Source of the DNA: Streptomyces sp. NBC_01465 | GTDB taxonomy: Bacteria; Actinomycetota; Actinomycetes; Streptomycetales; Streptomycetaceae | Assembly: GCF_036227325.1 (NCBI RefSeq) | Contig: NZ_CP109467.1 | Span: 6,882,001 to 6,946,000, forward strand | Length of the DNA: 64,000 nt | Direction of reading: 5' to 3' | Shown: positions 8,683-17,386 of the stretch, piece after piece | Layout: each line of letters starts with the position of its first letter | Position numbering within the stretch: position 1 is the stretch's first letter | Notes under the pieces: generated by a model | Databases searched by the model: none | Told to the model about the DNA's origin: nothing | Seen by the model: only the letters and a program-made list of their open reading frames with translations | Made by a program: the position numbers and the translations under genes

Positions 8683-8978
8683 GACGTGGCGGCTTCCAGT
8701 ACGGGGCCGACCTCGACCCCGCCGCCGACGCGCAGCACCGGGCAGTCCTTGGCCAGCGCGAGGGCTGCGTCCATGTCCTCGGCGGACACCACCGAGTAGG
8801 CGACCATCCGGGAGCCGCTGCCGCCGACGTCGCCGAGCGAGGCGTATGCGGTCACCGCGTGGCCGACGTCCACCAGAGCCGAGCCCAGCCCGCCGAACCA
8901 GGCCCGCCACTCGGCCGGGGTCCCGGCGTCGGGTACGTAGTCGGAGGGCACACGGAAGGAGAAAACGTATGTGGTCAT
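8679..8978 (-). CDS. YCII/DGPF-type small protein
   Basis: 99-residue protein of the ferredoxin-like YCII-related family: MTTYVFSFRVP, then a WFGGLGSALVDVGH helix, and the VVSAEDMDAALALAKDCPVL segment typical of DGPF/YCII proteins. Such genes are very often neighbours of ECF sigma factors of the SnoaL- or TPR-extended type; here the sigma gene is divergent, 163 bp away. The function of these proteins is not settled. The start at the ATG has AGAGGA about 9 nt upstream. It overlaps the MFS gene by 4 bp. Confidence 0.8.
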   Translation of the reverse strand: MTTYVFSFRVPSDYVPDAGTPAEWRAWFGGLGSALVDVGHAVTAYASLGDVGGSGSRMVAYSVVSAEDMDAALALAKDCPVLRVGGGVEVGPVLEAATS

Positions 8979-9141
8979 GGGGAGTTGTCCTCTTCTGCAT
9001 CCGGGGCGCGTCCCGGACCGGGACCGCCTCCAATCGGGTAGACGCCGGCAGTTCCGCGGAATTGGGCGTGCGGACACCGCCCAGTTCGCGGGGCCGCCGG
9101 CGTCGGTACTTTCAGACGAGCCGAAAGAAAGGCGAGGATGC

Positions 9142-10173
9142 ATGCCGATGGAGATGGAGAGGGACACGACGGACCTGATCGAGCGGGCCCGGGCAGGCGA
9201 CCACAACGCGTTCCGCGAACTGGTCCAGGGCCACTCCCACGAGTTGCAGGTGCACTGCTACCGCATCCTGGGATCCCTGCAGGACGCCGAGGACGCGCTC
9301 CAGGAGACCCTCGTGTCGGCCTGGCGTAACCTCGGCGAGTTCGGCGAGCGGTCCTCACTCAGGACCTGGCTCTACAAGATCGCGACCAACCGGTGCCTGA
9401 GCATGCTGCGCGCCGACAGCCGACGCCCCCGCATCGTCCCCCCGCTGCCCGAGGCCACCCTGCCCGATCCCTCAGGCGCGGGTGACGCCCCTCCCTGGTT
9501 GGAGCCGTACCCCGACGTCCTGCTCGACCACCTCGTAGACCAACGCCCCGGCCCCGAGGCCCGCTACGAGACCACCGAGGCCATCTCCCTGGCCTTCATC
9601 ACCGCCCTGCAACTGCTGCCCCCACGCCAACGCGCCGCGCTGGTCCTGCGCGACGTCCTGGGCTACCGCGCCGCCGAAGCCGCCCAAATGCTGGACACCA
9701 CCCAGGAATCCATAAGCAGCGCCCTCAAGCGCGCTCGCGCCACGGTCGACCACCACCTCGCCGACTCCCACAGCACCGTGACCACCAACAGCACCGCCGA
9801 ACACCGGATCGTCGCCCGGTTCACCGACGCCCTGGAACGCGCGGACCTGGACGCCCTGGTCGCACTGCTCGTCACCGACGTGAGGCTCTCCATGCCCCCG
9901 GCCATGCTGGAGTACCGCGGCATCGAATCGGCCCAACGCCTCTTCGCCGCCGTCACTTTCCGCCCCGGCCACACCTACCGCGTGGTCCCCACCCGAGCCA
10001 ACGGCCAGCCCGCCTTCGGCCTGTATCTGGCCGACGCCCACGCCAGTGTCCACCGCGCCTACTGCCTGCTGGTCGTCACCACAGCCGGCGACCGCATCAC
10101 CGCCATCACCAGCTTCAACACCGACGTCATGACGCGCTTCGGACTGCCCCGAACGCTTCCCGAAACGGACTGA
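9142..10173 (+). CDS. ECF sigma factor with C-terminal SnoaL-like extension
   Basis: About 343 residues. Sigma region 2 occupies roughly residues 10-75 (HCYRILGSLQDAEDALQETLVSAWR), sigma region 4 follows a linker (LPPRQRAALVLRDVLGYRAAEAAQML, then TQESISSALKRARATV), and a C-terminal ~130-residue NTF2/SnoaL-like domain begins near RIVARFTDALERADLDALVALL. This is the SigG/SigJ-like architecture (TIGR02960-type), where the extension replaces an anti-sigma factor and modulates activity. It is divergent from the YCII-MFS pair, the likely target operon. The start at 9142 has a GGCGAGG site just upstream. Confidence 0.88.
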   Translation: MPMEMERDTTDLIERARAGDHNAFRELVQGHSHELQVHCYRILGSLQDAEDALQETLVSAWRNLGEFGERSSLRTWLYKIATNRCLSMLRADSRRPRIVPPLPEATLPDPSGAGDAPPWLEPYPDVLLDHLVDQRPGPEARYETTEAISLAFITALQLLPPRQRAALVLRDVLGYRAAEAAQMLDTTQESISSALKRARATVDHHLADSHSTVTTNSTAEHRIVARFTDALERADLDALVALLVTDVRLSMPPAMLEYRGIESAQRLFAAVTFRPGHTYRVVPTRANGQPAFGLYLADAHASVHRAYCLLVVTTAGDRITAITSFNTDVMTRFGLPRTLPETD

Positions 10174-10190
10174 CACAAACTGCTGGAGTA

Positions 10191-10883
10191 CTAGGCAGAC
10201 ACTGGCCCGGCGTTGATGCCCGAGATACGACCGGCTGAGTCGAAGGAGACCACCGCAGCAACCCCGTTGGGCAGAGTCGCCGTGATCTGGTCGGCCGCCT
10301 CCTGCACCGGGACGCCGTGCAGGGCGAACCAGCCGTTGACCACCAGCCGCGGCGAGCGTGCGAAAAGCTGTGCGCCGGTGAGCAGATGGCGCGGCATGGT
10401 GACCGGGTCCAGTCGCGCGGGCTGGAGTTTCGGGTCTTGCGGCACGAAGTAGACCCGGGTCTCCGGGCCGCCCTCCTGACCGATGTAGCCAGGCGAGCCG
10501 AGCACTGCCATACCGAGGAAGGCCAGCGCCTCGGCGGCCCGGCGCGGATCGGCGAAACGGGCTAGTGACACGCCCTCCTGCTGCAGTTCCACGATGCCGT
10601 GACGGCGGCCGAAGTCGGCCAGTCGCGCGCTGGCAGCGACGACTTCACTGCCGCGCAGCCCCGGGTTTGCCCAGCCCCACAGCCAGGTCTGCTCGGCCAG
10701 GTCGTAGCTGCCCAGCAGTCCCACCCGAAGGCTTCGGCCGCCCGACTCGTAGCGGCACTGGTCCAGATCTGCCGTCCACGGGCCAGCCGGGAAGGCCTCG
10801 TCGATCACTTCCAGCTGTTGTACGCCCCAGGCCGCGTGGTACTCGGCGGCGTGCAGGAAGGCGTCGGAGAATGCTGTGGTCAT
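10191..10883 (-). CDS. Uncharacterised protein, DUF6882-like
   Basis: 230 residues, soluble, with no signal peptide or membrane helix. The pattern FSDAFLHAAEYHAAWGVQQLEVIDEAFPAG early in the protein followed by LRVGLLGSYDLAEQTWLWGW is the hallmark, as I remember it, of the DUF6882 family common in Streptomyces; the family has no known function. Tryptophans are clustered in the first third. It is convergent with the ECF sigma gene, 17 bp apart, and divergent from the next hypothetical gene. Confidence 0.65.
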   Translation of the reverse strand: MTTAFSDAFLHAAEYHAAWGVQQLEVIDEAFPAGPWTADLDQCRYESGGRSLRVGLLGSYDLAEQTWLWGWANPGLRGSEVVAASARLADFGRRHGIVELQQEGVSLARFADPRRAAEALAFLGMAVLGSPGYIGQEGGPETRVYFVPQDPKLQPARLDPVTMPRHLLTGAQLFARSPRLVVNGWFALHGVPVQEAADQITATLPNGVAAVVSFDSAGRISGINAGPVSA

Positions 10884-11059
10884 CGGGGCAGCCTAGCCGT
10901 GGACACGCCGACGGCCGTCAGCGGCGCCAGCCCCAGGTCGGCAGGGGGAGGGCACTCATCTGGACCGTGGGGTGGTGACGTTTGTGTGGCCGCGATCGCT
11001 TGGTTTTGCGGGGGAGTGATAGGTGCTCCGTCGTAGGAACCAAGCGAGGGGCGGGAGTT

Positions 11060-11623
11060 GTGGTGGCGTCGGGTGAGGATAAGCGACGGGCGCCGGCGGC
11101 TGGGGAGATGCGGGTGGGCGTGGCTGCGTTCGTGCGGCGGGTCACTGTGCGGAATCGGCTGCCGCTGGACTACTCGGTGGCGAGCTTGCGTGTGGTGGAC
11201 CGCATCGTCGACGGCCTGCGGACCGCCGGGCCGGAGCGGGCGAATGTTGCACAGGAGCTGTTCTGGCTCGGGGCCTATGTGGGCGAGGTGTTCGTGCGGC
11301 GGGCCGGCGCGGTGTGGGTGGATTTCGACGCGGGGCAGCGGGAGTTCTTCAGGCAGGCTGTTGGCGTGCGGATGCCGGACGGGCGGGTATGGAATCCGAT
11401 CGGCAAGGTGGCCAAGCGGTTTGACGTCGGGGTGGAGGAGTCCGTGCAGCGGATGTATCTGTTGCTGCACGGTCGGGCAGGCACGGGTCGACGGGAACCG
11501 GAGGCGGTATTGACGGTGGTGCGCAAGCCGGAGACGCTGCGACACGTCGCACGGCCGACTGCCCCGGTGCCACAGGAGGAATGCCATCATGACGATCCCT
11601 CACCGCCTCATCGGTTCCGGTGA
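11060..11623 (+). CDS. Hypothetical protein
   Basis: About 187 residues, arginine- and valine-rich, without signal or membrane segments. The conserved-looking core is PLDYSVASLRVVDRIVDGLR, then ELFWLGAYVGEVFVRRAGAVWVDF. I do not recognise the family. The start is uncertain: GTG at 11060 or 11063 follows a GGGGCGGGAG stretch, whereas an upstream ATG at 10982 adds an unlikely basic leader. Its last 35 bp overlap the hydrolase gene, so the two are probably co-translated. Confidence 0.55.
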   Translation: MVASGEDKRRAPAAGEMRVGVAAFVRRVTVRNRLPLDYSVASLRVVDRIVDGLRTAGPERANVAQELFWLGAYVGEVFVRRAGAVWVDFDAGQREFFRQAVGVRMPDGRVWNPIGKVAKRFDVGVEESVQRMYLLLHGRAGTGRREPEAVLTVVRKPETLRHVARPTAPVPQEECHHDDPSPPHRFR

Positions 11624-12356
11624 CCACAAGGTCCTGGTCCTCCACGACTGGTTCGGCACCAGTGCGGGCTGGGGCCCCTTCCTGGAGTATCTGGACGGCG
11701 ATGCCTTCAGCTACGCCTTCATGGATTACCGGGGCTACGGTGTGCGCAAGGACGTCCCCGGCGAACTCACCCTCGCCGAGATCGCGGACGACGCGCTCGC
11801 CCTCGCCGACCAACTCGGCTGGGAACGCTTCTCCTTGATCGGCCACTCCATGGGCGGCAAGGCCGTCCAGCAGGTCCTGGCCCAGGCTCCGCAGCGCGTA
11901 CGCAAGCTCGTCGGTCTTGCCCCTGTCCCCGCGGATCCGTACCCGCTCGATGCCGACGGAGAGGCCCTCTTCTACGGTGCCGCCGAGGACCGCGACAAGC
12001 GGTTCACGATCCTCGATCTGGTGACGGGGCGGCGCGCCGGCCGGGTGTGGCTCAACCGCATGGTCGACCAGTCGTTGGAGCTCTCCACTCGTGAGGCGTT
12101 CGGCGGCTACGTCCGCGGCTGGGTCTCCGTCGACCTGACGGACAAGATCAAGGGCAGCCCGGTCCCCGTCAAGGTCGTCGTCGGCGCTTTCGACCTGGCC
12201 CTGACCGCGGACGTGATGCGCGGGACCTGGCTCGCGCACTATCCCAACGCCGAACTCGAAGAGCTCGCGGGCTCCGGCCACTACCCCATGTACGAGACCC
12301 CGGTCGCACTGGCGGCCACCCTGGAGACGTTCCTCGGCGGGCCGAACGGCATGTAG
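11589..12356 (+). CDS. Alpha/beta-fold hydrolase
   Basis: 255 residues of the alpha/beta hydrolase fold. The nucleophile elbow GHSMGG is at about residues 92-97, the oxyanion region VLHDWFGTS near residue 19, the acid is probably the aspartate of VGAFDLAL, and the catalytic histidine is in GSGHYPMYE near the C-terminus. It has no signal peptide and no cap domain large enough to suggest a specific substrate; carboxylesterase or haloperoxidase-like activity are both possible. RBS GAGGA lies upstream of the ATG, within the end of the preceding gene. Confidence 0.82.
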   Translation: MTIPHRLIGSGDHKVLVLHDWFGTSAGWGPFLEYLDGDAFSYAFMDYRGYGVRKDVPGELTLAEIADDALALADQLGWERFSLIGHSMGGKAVQQVLAQAPQRVRKLVGLAPVPADPYPLDADGEALFYGAAEDRDKRFTILDLVTGRRAGRVWLNRMVDQSLELSTREAFGGYVRGWVSVDLTDKIKGSPVPVKVVVGAFDLALTADVMRGTWLAHYPNAELEELAGSGHYPMYETPVALAATLETFLGGPNGM

Positions 12357-12409
12357 AGCCGCTGCGGCTTTCGGCGGGGGCAGTCGCCCCAGGCGATAGG
12401 TTCGGCTAC

Positions 12410-12991
12410 ATGGAATCGCAGCGGGAAATCTACCGGCACCTCCGCGAGCGCCGCGACCTCCTCACCCCCGCCCCTCATTTCACCTGGCCAGAGATCAGTG
12501 ACGGTCAGATCCTGATCACCCTGTCACCGTCGCCTCGGCATGACTTTGTCGTGCACAGGATCTCCCAGCAGCTCACCCGGCAGATCAACGTCGAGCTCAT
12601 CGCACCCACGCTCGGCGACGTCGAGGACGAGGAGAAGGGCAAGCTGCGCCGTCCCGATGTCATCGTGATCCCCGAATCGGCATTCGACACCGACGCCAAG
12701 GGACTCGACCCCAGGGAAATCCTCCTGGCCGTCGAGGTCGTGTCACCGAACAACCCGGAGAACGACTACGAGGCCAAGCTGTGCGACTACCCGGTCATGG
12801 GCATCCCGCACTACCTGATCGTCGATCCCCGCGACGGGACGTGCCGCCACCACTGGGAGATCGTCGAGGGAGAGGGCCGGACCCGGTACGACGCGCACGT
12901 CCCGTACAGATTCGGCGATCTCATCACCATCGGCGAGTGGACCGTGGACACGGGCACACTGCCTCGCTACGACGGAACGACCGTGCGATGA
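12410..12991 (+). CDS. Uma2 family (DUF820) endonuclease-like protein
   Basis: 193 residues with the PD-(D/E)XK-like core of Uma2 proteins: an N-terminal helix, SPSPRHDFVVHRISQQL, the RRPDVIVIPE strand carrying the acidic metal ligand, LAVEVVSPNN with the second acidic residue, and the EAKLCDYPVMGIPHYLIVD segment. These proteins are abundant in Streptomyces and cyanobacteria and resemble restriction-type nucleases, but their role is undefined. No methyltransferase or toxin-antitoxin partner lies next to it. Confidence 0.82.
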   Translation: MESQREIYRHLRERRDLLTPAPHFTWPEISDGQILITLSPSPRHDFVVHRISQQLTRQINVELIAPTLGDVEDEEKGKLRRPDVIVIPESAFDTDAKGLDPREILLAVEVVSPNNPENDYEAKLCDYPVMGIPHYLIVDPRDGTCRHHWEIVEGEGRTRYDAHVPYRFGDLITIGEWTVDTGTLPRYDGTTVR

Positions 12992-13041
12992 GCGCGGTCT
13001 GTCGTGGTGTGGGCGAGGCGGCGTGATCACGTGAAGTGACC

Positions 13042-13073
13042 TTGTGTGTACGAAGGTTGCTGTAGCGTTACGC
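13042..13073 (+). promoter_or_regulatory. Candidate promoter/operator before the winged-helix gene
   Basis: TTGTGT at 13042 and TAGCGT at 13063 could be -35 and -10 elements with a 15-bp spacer. The -10 overlaps the dyad GCGTTACGC (13065-13073), which resembles GntR-type operators of Streptomyces mobile elements. Suggestive only. Confidence 0.35.
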
Positions 13074-13082
13074 AAATAGAGC

Positions 13083-13117
13083 GGCCCCCGTGCTGGGTGC
13101 AACCAGCGACGAGGGCC
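13083..13117 (+). promoter_or_regulatory. Leader hairpin upstream of the winged-helix gene
   Basis: Nested inverted repeat: outer arms GGCCC and GGGCC, inner arms GCTGG and CCAGC around a 6-nt loop. It lies in the probable leader, 34 bp before the start codon; a role in folding or attenuation is possible. Confidence 0.4.
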
Positions 13118-13150
13118 TACATCGCCTAGTGGATACGAGGTCCACCGGAA

Positions 13151-14023
13151 ATGCTGCGCCATGCTATCGCGCCTGCCCGTTTCTTCAGCCAGGTGCCGAA
13201 CGAGATCATCCGCCACCCCAGGCTCGGCTCCGACGCTGTACGCCTGCTCCTCTGGCAGCTCTCCCTCGCACCCGGGGCCGACGAGCCCCTCTCCGAGAGC
13301 GCCCGGCGGGCCGGGGTCAAGAAGTCGGGCTTTCAGCGCGCCAAGGAGGAGCTGAAGGCGGAGGGGTTCCTGCACGAGTGGCGGGAGCAGAAGGTGCGTG
13401 GGCGGTGGGGCACTGTGCAGCTCGTGTCGAATGTGCCGCTCACGGCTGAGGAGGCCGTGCTGGTCCGGGACGGGGTTCCGCCGACGGACGTCCCACCGGC
13501 CGTCGGTCAGCCGACCCGTCGGGTCGTCGGCCGTTATCCAGAGCAAACCGATCAGGACAACACCCCCCAACCTCCCGCGCCGGAGGCGGCCCGCCGGATC
13601 GTCGAGGAACTGGAGCTACTCGACCCGCGGCTGCGCGTACCGCGAGGGATGCTCGCCGAGTTGGCCGGGCTGGCGGGGGAGTGGCTCGGGTGCGGGCACA
13701 CGGAGGGAGGCGTACGGGAGGCGATCCGGCGCGGGATGCCGGGGCGTGAGGTGGCCGTTCGGCACCCTGGTGGGCTGGTCAGGTACGTACTGCGTGAGGT
13801 GCCGCCGGTTCCTTCGGCGGACATTCAACTGCCGCCCCGTGTTGCGCAGATGGTGGAGTGCGCGGGTGACCACACGCAGTCGCTCCTCTTCCAACCGGTC
13901 GCCGACGAGGACCGATGCGGTGTGTGCCGTCAGGGGCAGGCCGAGGCGGCTGGGAGCGGTTCGACCGCTGCCCGGGGCGCGGCGGCTGCGCGGGCTGCCA
14001 TGCGGGGTTGGGTGCCTGCCTGA
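13151..14023 (+). CDS. Winged-helix DNA-binding protein of the Streptomyces replication-like HTH group
   Basis: 290 residues. The N-terminal part (FFSQVPNEIIRHPRLGSDAV, then LSESARRAGVKKSGFQRAKEEL and EGFLHEWREQKVRGRWGTVQ) is a winged helix similar to proteins annotated as helix-turn-helix proteins throughout Streptomyces and distantly to DnaD/replication-initiation domains. The C-terminal third is low in structure, with a CGVC pair and an alanine-rich tail. Paralogues of this family are numerous, and their target is unknown. The start is supported only by GAGG about 11 nt upstream. No integrase or transfer gene lies nearby. Confidence 0.65.
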   Translation: MLRHAIAPARFFSQVPNEIIRHPRLGSDAVRLLLWQLSLAPGADEPLSESARRAGVKKSGFQRAKEELKAEGFLHEWREQKVRGRWGTVQLVSNVPLTAEEAVLVRDGVPPTDVPPAVGQPTRRVVGRYPEQTDQDNTPQPPAPEAARRIVEELELLDPRLRVPRGMLAELAGLAGEWLGCGHTEGGVREAIRRGMPGREVAVRHPGGLVRYVLREVPPVPSADIQLPPRVAQMVECAGDHTQSLLFQPVADEDRCGVCRQGQAEAAGSGSTAARGAAAARAAMRGWVPA

Positions 14024-14119
14024 CCGGGGGTGACGTTCCGGGCGGCTCGGGCGCTGGGATCAGGGGAGAGGTGTGCGGGAGAGCCGGGTGCACGCCCACC
14101 GAGAGCACGGGAGCAGCGC

Positions 14120-15694
14120 ATGGTGGAGCAGGCAGTACGGCCGGTAGTCGAGGCGATCGTCGCGAGTGCCCCCGATGGCTGGACGCACGCGGTGCTGTAC
14201 GCCCGAGCGGGTCGGGGCGGTACCTCGGTGAGCGGCGGGTACACCCCGCAGATGGGCCGCTGGGGAGTCAGCGTGCCCAATCCGTACGCGGAACTCATGG
14301 CTCTGGCGGAGGTATTGCGCAAGCGATGCGGGTGGGAATCCTCCAGCCTTGAGATCCGGTGCCGGCCGTCCGGTGAGTACCGGCTCGTGGCCTTCGACAC
14401 TTCGGTCACCCGGGTGACCGGTCTGGACAGTGGGTTCGATGTCGTCCTGGACCCTGACTGCCAGTTGCCTCAGCCTGGTTTTGCCCAGGAGCCTGGTACC
14501 GCCGCGCCGGCCGGTGACCCCGAGGTGGCCGTCGCCCGCTTCCGCGCCTATCTGGAGCGGCGCGCGGAGATCCTCGGTCGGCCCGAAGAACTGCCGCCGC
14601 CGGCGACCGCTGCCGAGATCGACGAAGCCGAACGCCGTCTGGGGCGGCGGCTGCCCGCCGACCTGCGGGCGCTGTACGAGATCGCCGACGGCAGCATGGG
14701 GGACGAGGAGCGCTACCTCTTCGAGGGCAACGCCTGGCTGCCGCTGGACAGTCTCCGCTCGGAGTCCGACGAGTGGGAAGGTGGTCAACGACCCTGGTTC
14801 GGCTGGGACTTGGAGTGGGATGCAGTCGTTTTCGACGCCGCCCCCGCCGATACTGTCCGCCGCTGCGGCGCCCACCCCGGCTGGTTGAACTTCGCGACCC
14901 GCTCGGACGGCAACTACCTTGCCATCGACATGGACCCCGCCCGCAGCGGTCGCCCCGGCCAGATCATTTACACCGGCCGTGACTATGACGCCGGGCCCGC
15001 CTACGTCGCGGACTCGATCACGTCCCTCCTCGGGCACTACCTGGAACTGCTCGACCAGGGCGCGTACGACAAGGACGGGGACTACATCAGCCTGCGCGAG
15101 CCCGCCGGCGAGGACGGCGCGCAGCAGATCATCGGAGACATTCCCGACGAGGTCCCGCCCACACTCCAGGCCATCCACATCAACGACGCCACAGGCCCGG
15201 TCGACCTCACCCCGCTCACCGCCGCGCCCCGTCTGCGCCGCCTGCACCTCAACCGCTCCACCGCCGCCGACCTGGCGCCGGTACGCGAACTGCCCGTCGA
15301 AGACCTGCGCCTAGCCCTCGACTCCGGCGATCTGACCCCGCTCGCGGGCCACCCCCACCTCGCCTCCCTCGACCTGACCACCACCGTCCCCGTCGACATC
15401 GCCCCGCTGCGCACCGTCCCGCACCTCCGTGGCCTCGACCTCTCCGGCGCCGATGTCCCCGATCCGACGGTCCTGGCCCAACTGGCGGAGCTGCGCTACC
15501 TCTCCCTTACGGGACCCCAGTGGGCCGCCCTGCTGGACGGGGCGGCCGGAGCGCCGCCCACCCTCGCCGCCGCCCGGCTGTCGGGTGCGGACGTCTCCCT
15601 CGACGACGCCCTTGCCTGGGCGGCCCGCCTCGGCATCGACACCGGGGGCGCCCTCCGGATGACCGGCACCCTCGGGTCCACGGACGTGAAATGA
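14120..15694 (+). CDS. SMI1/KNR4 (SUKH) domain protein with leucine-rich repeats
   Basis: About 524 residues. Residues ~1-130 are an uncharacterised domain; residues ~160-330 hold a SUKH/SMI1-KNR4 domain (AEIDEAERRLGRRLPADLRAL, YEIADGS, then HPGWLNFATRSDGNYLAIDM); the C-terminal ~150 residues form short leucine-rich repeats (LTPLTAAPRLRRLHLN, LAGHPHLASLDL, LRTVPHLRGLDLSG, LAELRYLSLTG). SUKH proteins are commonly immunity proteins of polymorphic toxin systems, but no toxin is adjacent, so a scaffold role is as likely. The ATG at 14120 has GGGAG 6 nt upstream. Its stop overlaps the lipoprotein start. Confidence 0.78.
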   Translation: MVEQAVRPVVEAIVASAPDGWTHAVLYARAGRGGTSVSGGYTPQMGRWGVSVPNPYAELMALAEVLRKRCGWESSSLEIRCRPSGEYRLVAFDTSVTRVTGLDSGFDVVLDPDCQLPQPGFAQEPGTAAPAGDPEVAVARFRAYLERRAEILGRPEELPPPATAAEIDEAERRLGRRLPADLRALYEIADGSMGDEERYLFEGNAWLPLDSLRSESDEWEGGQRPWFGWDLEWDAVVFDAAPADTVRRCGAHPGWLNFATRSDGNYLAIDMDPARSGRPGQIIYTGRDYDAGPAYVADSITSLLGHYLELLDQGAYDKDGDYISLREPAGEDGAQQIIGDIPDEVPPTLQAIHINDATGPVDLTPLTAAPRLRRLHLNRSTAADLAPVRELPVEDLRLALDSGDLTPLAGHPHLASLDLTTTVPVDIAPLRTVPHLRGLDLSGADVPDPTVLAQLAELRYLSLTGPQWAALLDGAAGAPPTLAAARLSGADVSLDDALAWAARLGIDTGGALRMTGTLGSTDVK

Positions 15695-16575
15695 GATCGA
15701 CGATGAGAACGCAGTCCAGTGGTGCCGCGTTCTTCCTGCCGCTGGCCATGCTTCTGGTGGGCTGTTCCGCACAAGGACATGGGGACGCGGCCGAGCCCGT
15801 GGCGTCGCCCGCAGCGAAGAATGAACAGGCGCCCACCCCGGACACCACGCCGCCACCGCGAACCCCAGGCGACTTCCTGGACCGGGCGGAAAGAGCCATG
15901 GCGGCTGAAAAGGGCTGGACTTTCCGGGTCAGGGGAAGCGAAGTCCTGATCCTGCAGGGCCAACGGAGCGCCGCCACCTACAAATCGACGGTGAATCGGA
16001 CGCAGGAACCCCTGGCGCTCCACGCCTCCGGCGCGACGCTCAGCAAGGGCCGCAGCAAGCCGGAGCAGATCTACGCGATCGGGGGCGAGGTCTACGTCCG
16101 CGCGGGAAGCGCCGCGTGGAAGCGCGGCCCGGCGAGCGACCCCGAGATGCAGAACAAGGTGGAAGACCTGGTGGCCGCCACAGCCGAATTCGTCCAGTAC
16201 GCGGACCAGGACGCCCACGCCGTCCAGCTGACCAAGAGCGCCGGCACGGTCCAGCTCCGCGTGCACGTTGCCTCGCAGAAGCTCTCGGCGGTGCGAGACC
16301 GGCCGTACGTGAAGAAGGCGGTGCGCGAGCTGCGCCCGATCCTTGAGCAGCTGCGGAATGCGGGGGTCGCAGCAGCCGAGAATCAGCTCACGCTGGACCG
16401 GCTGGAGGAGACGCTGGTGCTGAACCCGACGACGTACAGGGTCATTTCACACCGCTTCCGCTTCACCTTCCTGATTCCGTACAACGGCCGGAGCATCACG
16501 TACAGCCAGGATGTGACGGAGGGAAGTCTCGAAACCTTCAGCGGCGAGATCGCGCTCCCTGCCGGGGCGAACTGA
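15691..16575 (+). CDS. Lipoprotein, unknown, possibly LprG/LppX-like
   Basis: About 294 residues. A lipoprotein signal peptide ends at the lipobox LLVGC, so the mature protein is anchored by an N-terminal lipidated cysteine. A proline/threonine-rich linker follows, then a beta-rich body with a pattern (DFLDRAERAMAAEKGWTFRV, then VYVRAGSAAWKR) reminiscent of the LolA/LprG-like lipid-binding fold; that assignment is tentative. The start ATG overlaps the SUKH gene stop (ATGA); a second ATG at 15703 is also possible. Convergent with the signal peptidase homologue 12 bp away. Confidence 0.7.
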   Translation: MRSTMRTQSSGAAFFLPLAMLLVGCSAQGHGDAAEPVASPAAKNEQAPTPDTTPPPRTPGDFLDRAERAMAAEKGWTFRVRGSEVLILQGQRSAATYKSTVNRTQEPLALHASGATLSKGRSKPEQIYAIGGEVYVRAGSAAWKRGPASDPEMQNKVEDLVAATAEFVQYADQDAHAVQLTKSAGTVQLRVHVASQKLSAVRDRPYVKKAVRELRPILEQLRNAGVAAAENQLTLDRLEETLVLNPTTYRVISHRFRFTFLIPYNGRSITYSQDVTEGSLETFSGEIALPAGAN

Positions 16576-16587
16576 GCGACGAGAACC

Positions 16588-17250
16588 TCACCGGTACATC
16601 GCGAACGGCTCCACCGCACGGCGCCGGAACTGCACGAGGCCGACCACGGCGCAGACGGCGCCCGCCACGGCGAGCATCACGCCGAGGATCGCGGTCAGCC
16701 CGAGCAGCATCGGTGCCGTGCTGGAGTCCAGTGCGCGGCCCCGGACCGTGGAGGTCGGCACGGTGCCGGACTCCTCGGTCAGGTAGTACCGCGAGTCGTT
16801 GGAGTTCCCGCGGTTGTCCCCCAGGAGGAACATGCGGCCGGCGGGCACCTTCACGTCGTAGGGCCGGGGGTCCCCGGCGTCGCCCGCCTTCAGGTACGGC
16901 TCCCTCAGCTGCGTCCCGTTCACGGTCAACTGCCCGTCGGAGAAGACGACATGGTCGCCCCCGAGCCCGATGACGCGCTGCAGGACCGCCCCGTCGCCGT
17001 AGCGGCCCGGCATCCGGTAGAGCACCACATCGCCCCTCCGTACGGTGGAGCCGCTGATCCTCTCGACGGGGATCCGTTCGCCCCGGGGGTACGTGGGCGC
17101 CATGGCACCGCTCGCGGTCGCGAACGTGAAATTGCTCCGGACCGCCCAGAACGCTCCCGCGGCCAGCACGAGCCCGACCGCGAGGAGCACCGCCCCCGTT
17201 ATCAGCAGTCCGCGCCCTGCGCGCCTGCGGGGGTTGTCGACAGGCAGCAC
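16588..17250 (-). CDS. Signal peptidase I homologue lacking both catalytic residues
   Basis: 220 residues: a TM helix (15-37), an S26-type domain and a C-terminal TM helix. Box B reads S47-G48-A49-M50, where active enzymes have SGSM, so the nucleophilic serine is alanine. Box D reads RRGDVVLYRMP with R79 where the general-base lysine is expected. The other boxes are intact: RVIGLGGDHV and GDNRGNSNDSRY. The fold is therefore conserved but type I peptidase chemistry should be impossible, which suggests a pseudoenzyme or regulatory role. The GTG start has AAAGGA 9 nt upstream. The nearest gene is a convergent lipoprotein. Confidence 0.85.
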   Translation of the reverse strand: MLPVDNPRRRAGRGLLITGAVLLAVGLVLAAGAFWAVRSNFTFATASGAMAPTYPRGERIPVERISGSTVRRGDVVLYRMPGRYGDGAVLQRVIGLGGDHVVFSDGQLTVNGTQLREPYLKAGDAGDPRPYDVKVPAGRMFLLGDNRGNSNDSRYYLTEESGTVPTSTVRGRALDSSTAPMLLGLTAILGVMLAVAGAVCAVVGLVQFRRRAVEPFAMYR

Positions 17251-17386
17251 GTTGAAGTCCTTTGCGGGTCAAGGGAGATGGACCGGAGAACGGTGTCCGG
17301 AAACCGGCCCGGTTATACATCAGACTCGACCCGCAAGGCCAATGGCGCGATCATTCGGTCAATCGTCGATCAACTGGACAGTACGG

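Noticed and set aside
13083..13117. tRNA-like fold upstream of the winged-helix gene
   Set aside because: The nested hairpin lacks a T-loop, anticodon arm and acceptor pairing; no tRNA was found.
13151..14023. Winged-helix gene as a marker of an integrated plasmid or AICE
   Set aside because: No integrase, excisionase, transfer gene, att repeat or tRNA target is nearby, so a mobile element cannot be supported.
17100..17115. Ser47 of the signal peptidase homologue as a replacement nucleophile
   Set aside because: It lies two residues before the catalytic position and corresponds to the structural serine of the SGSM motif, not to the nucleophile; the lysine is missing as well.
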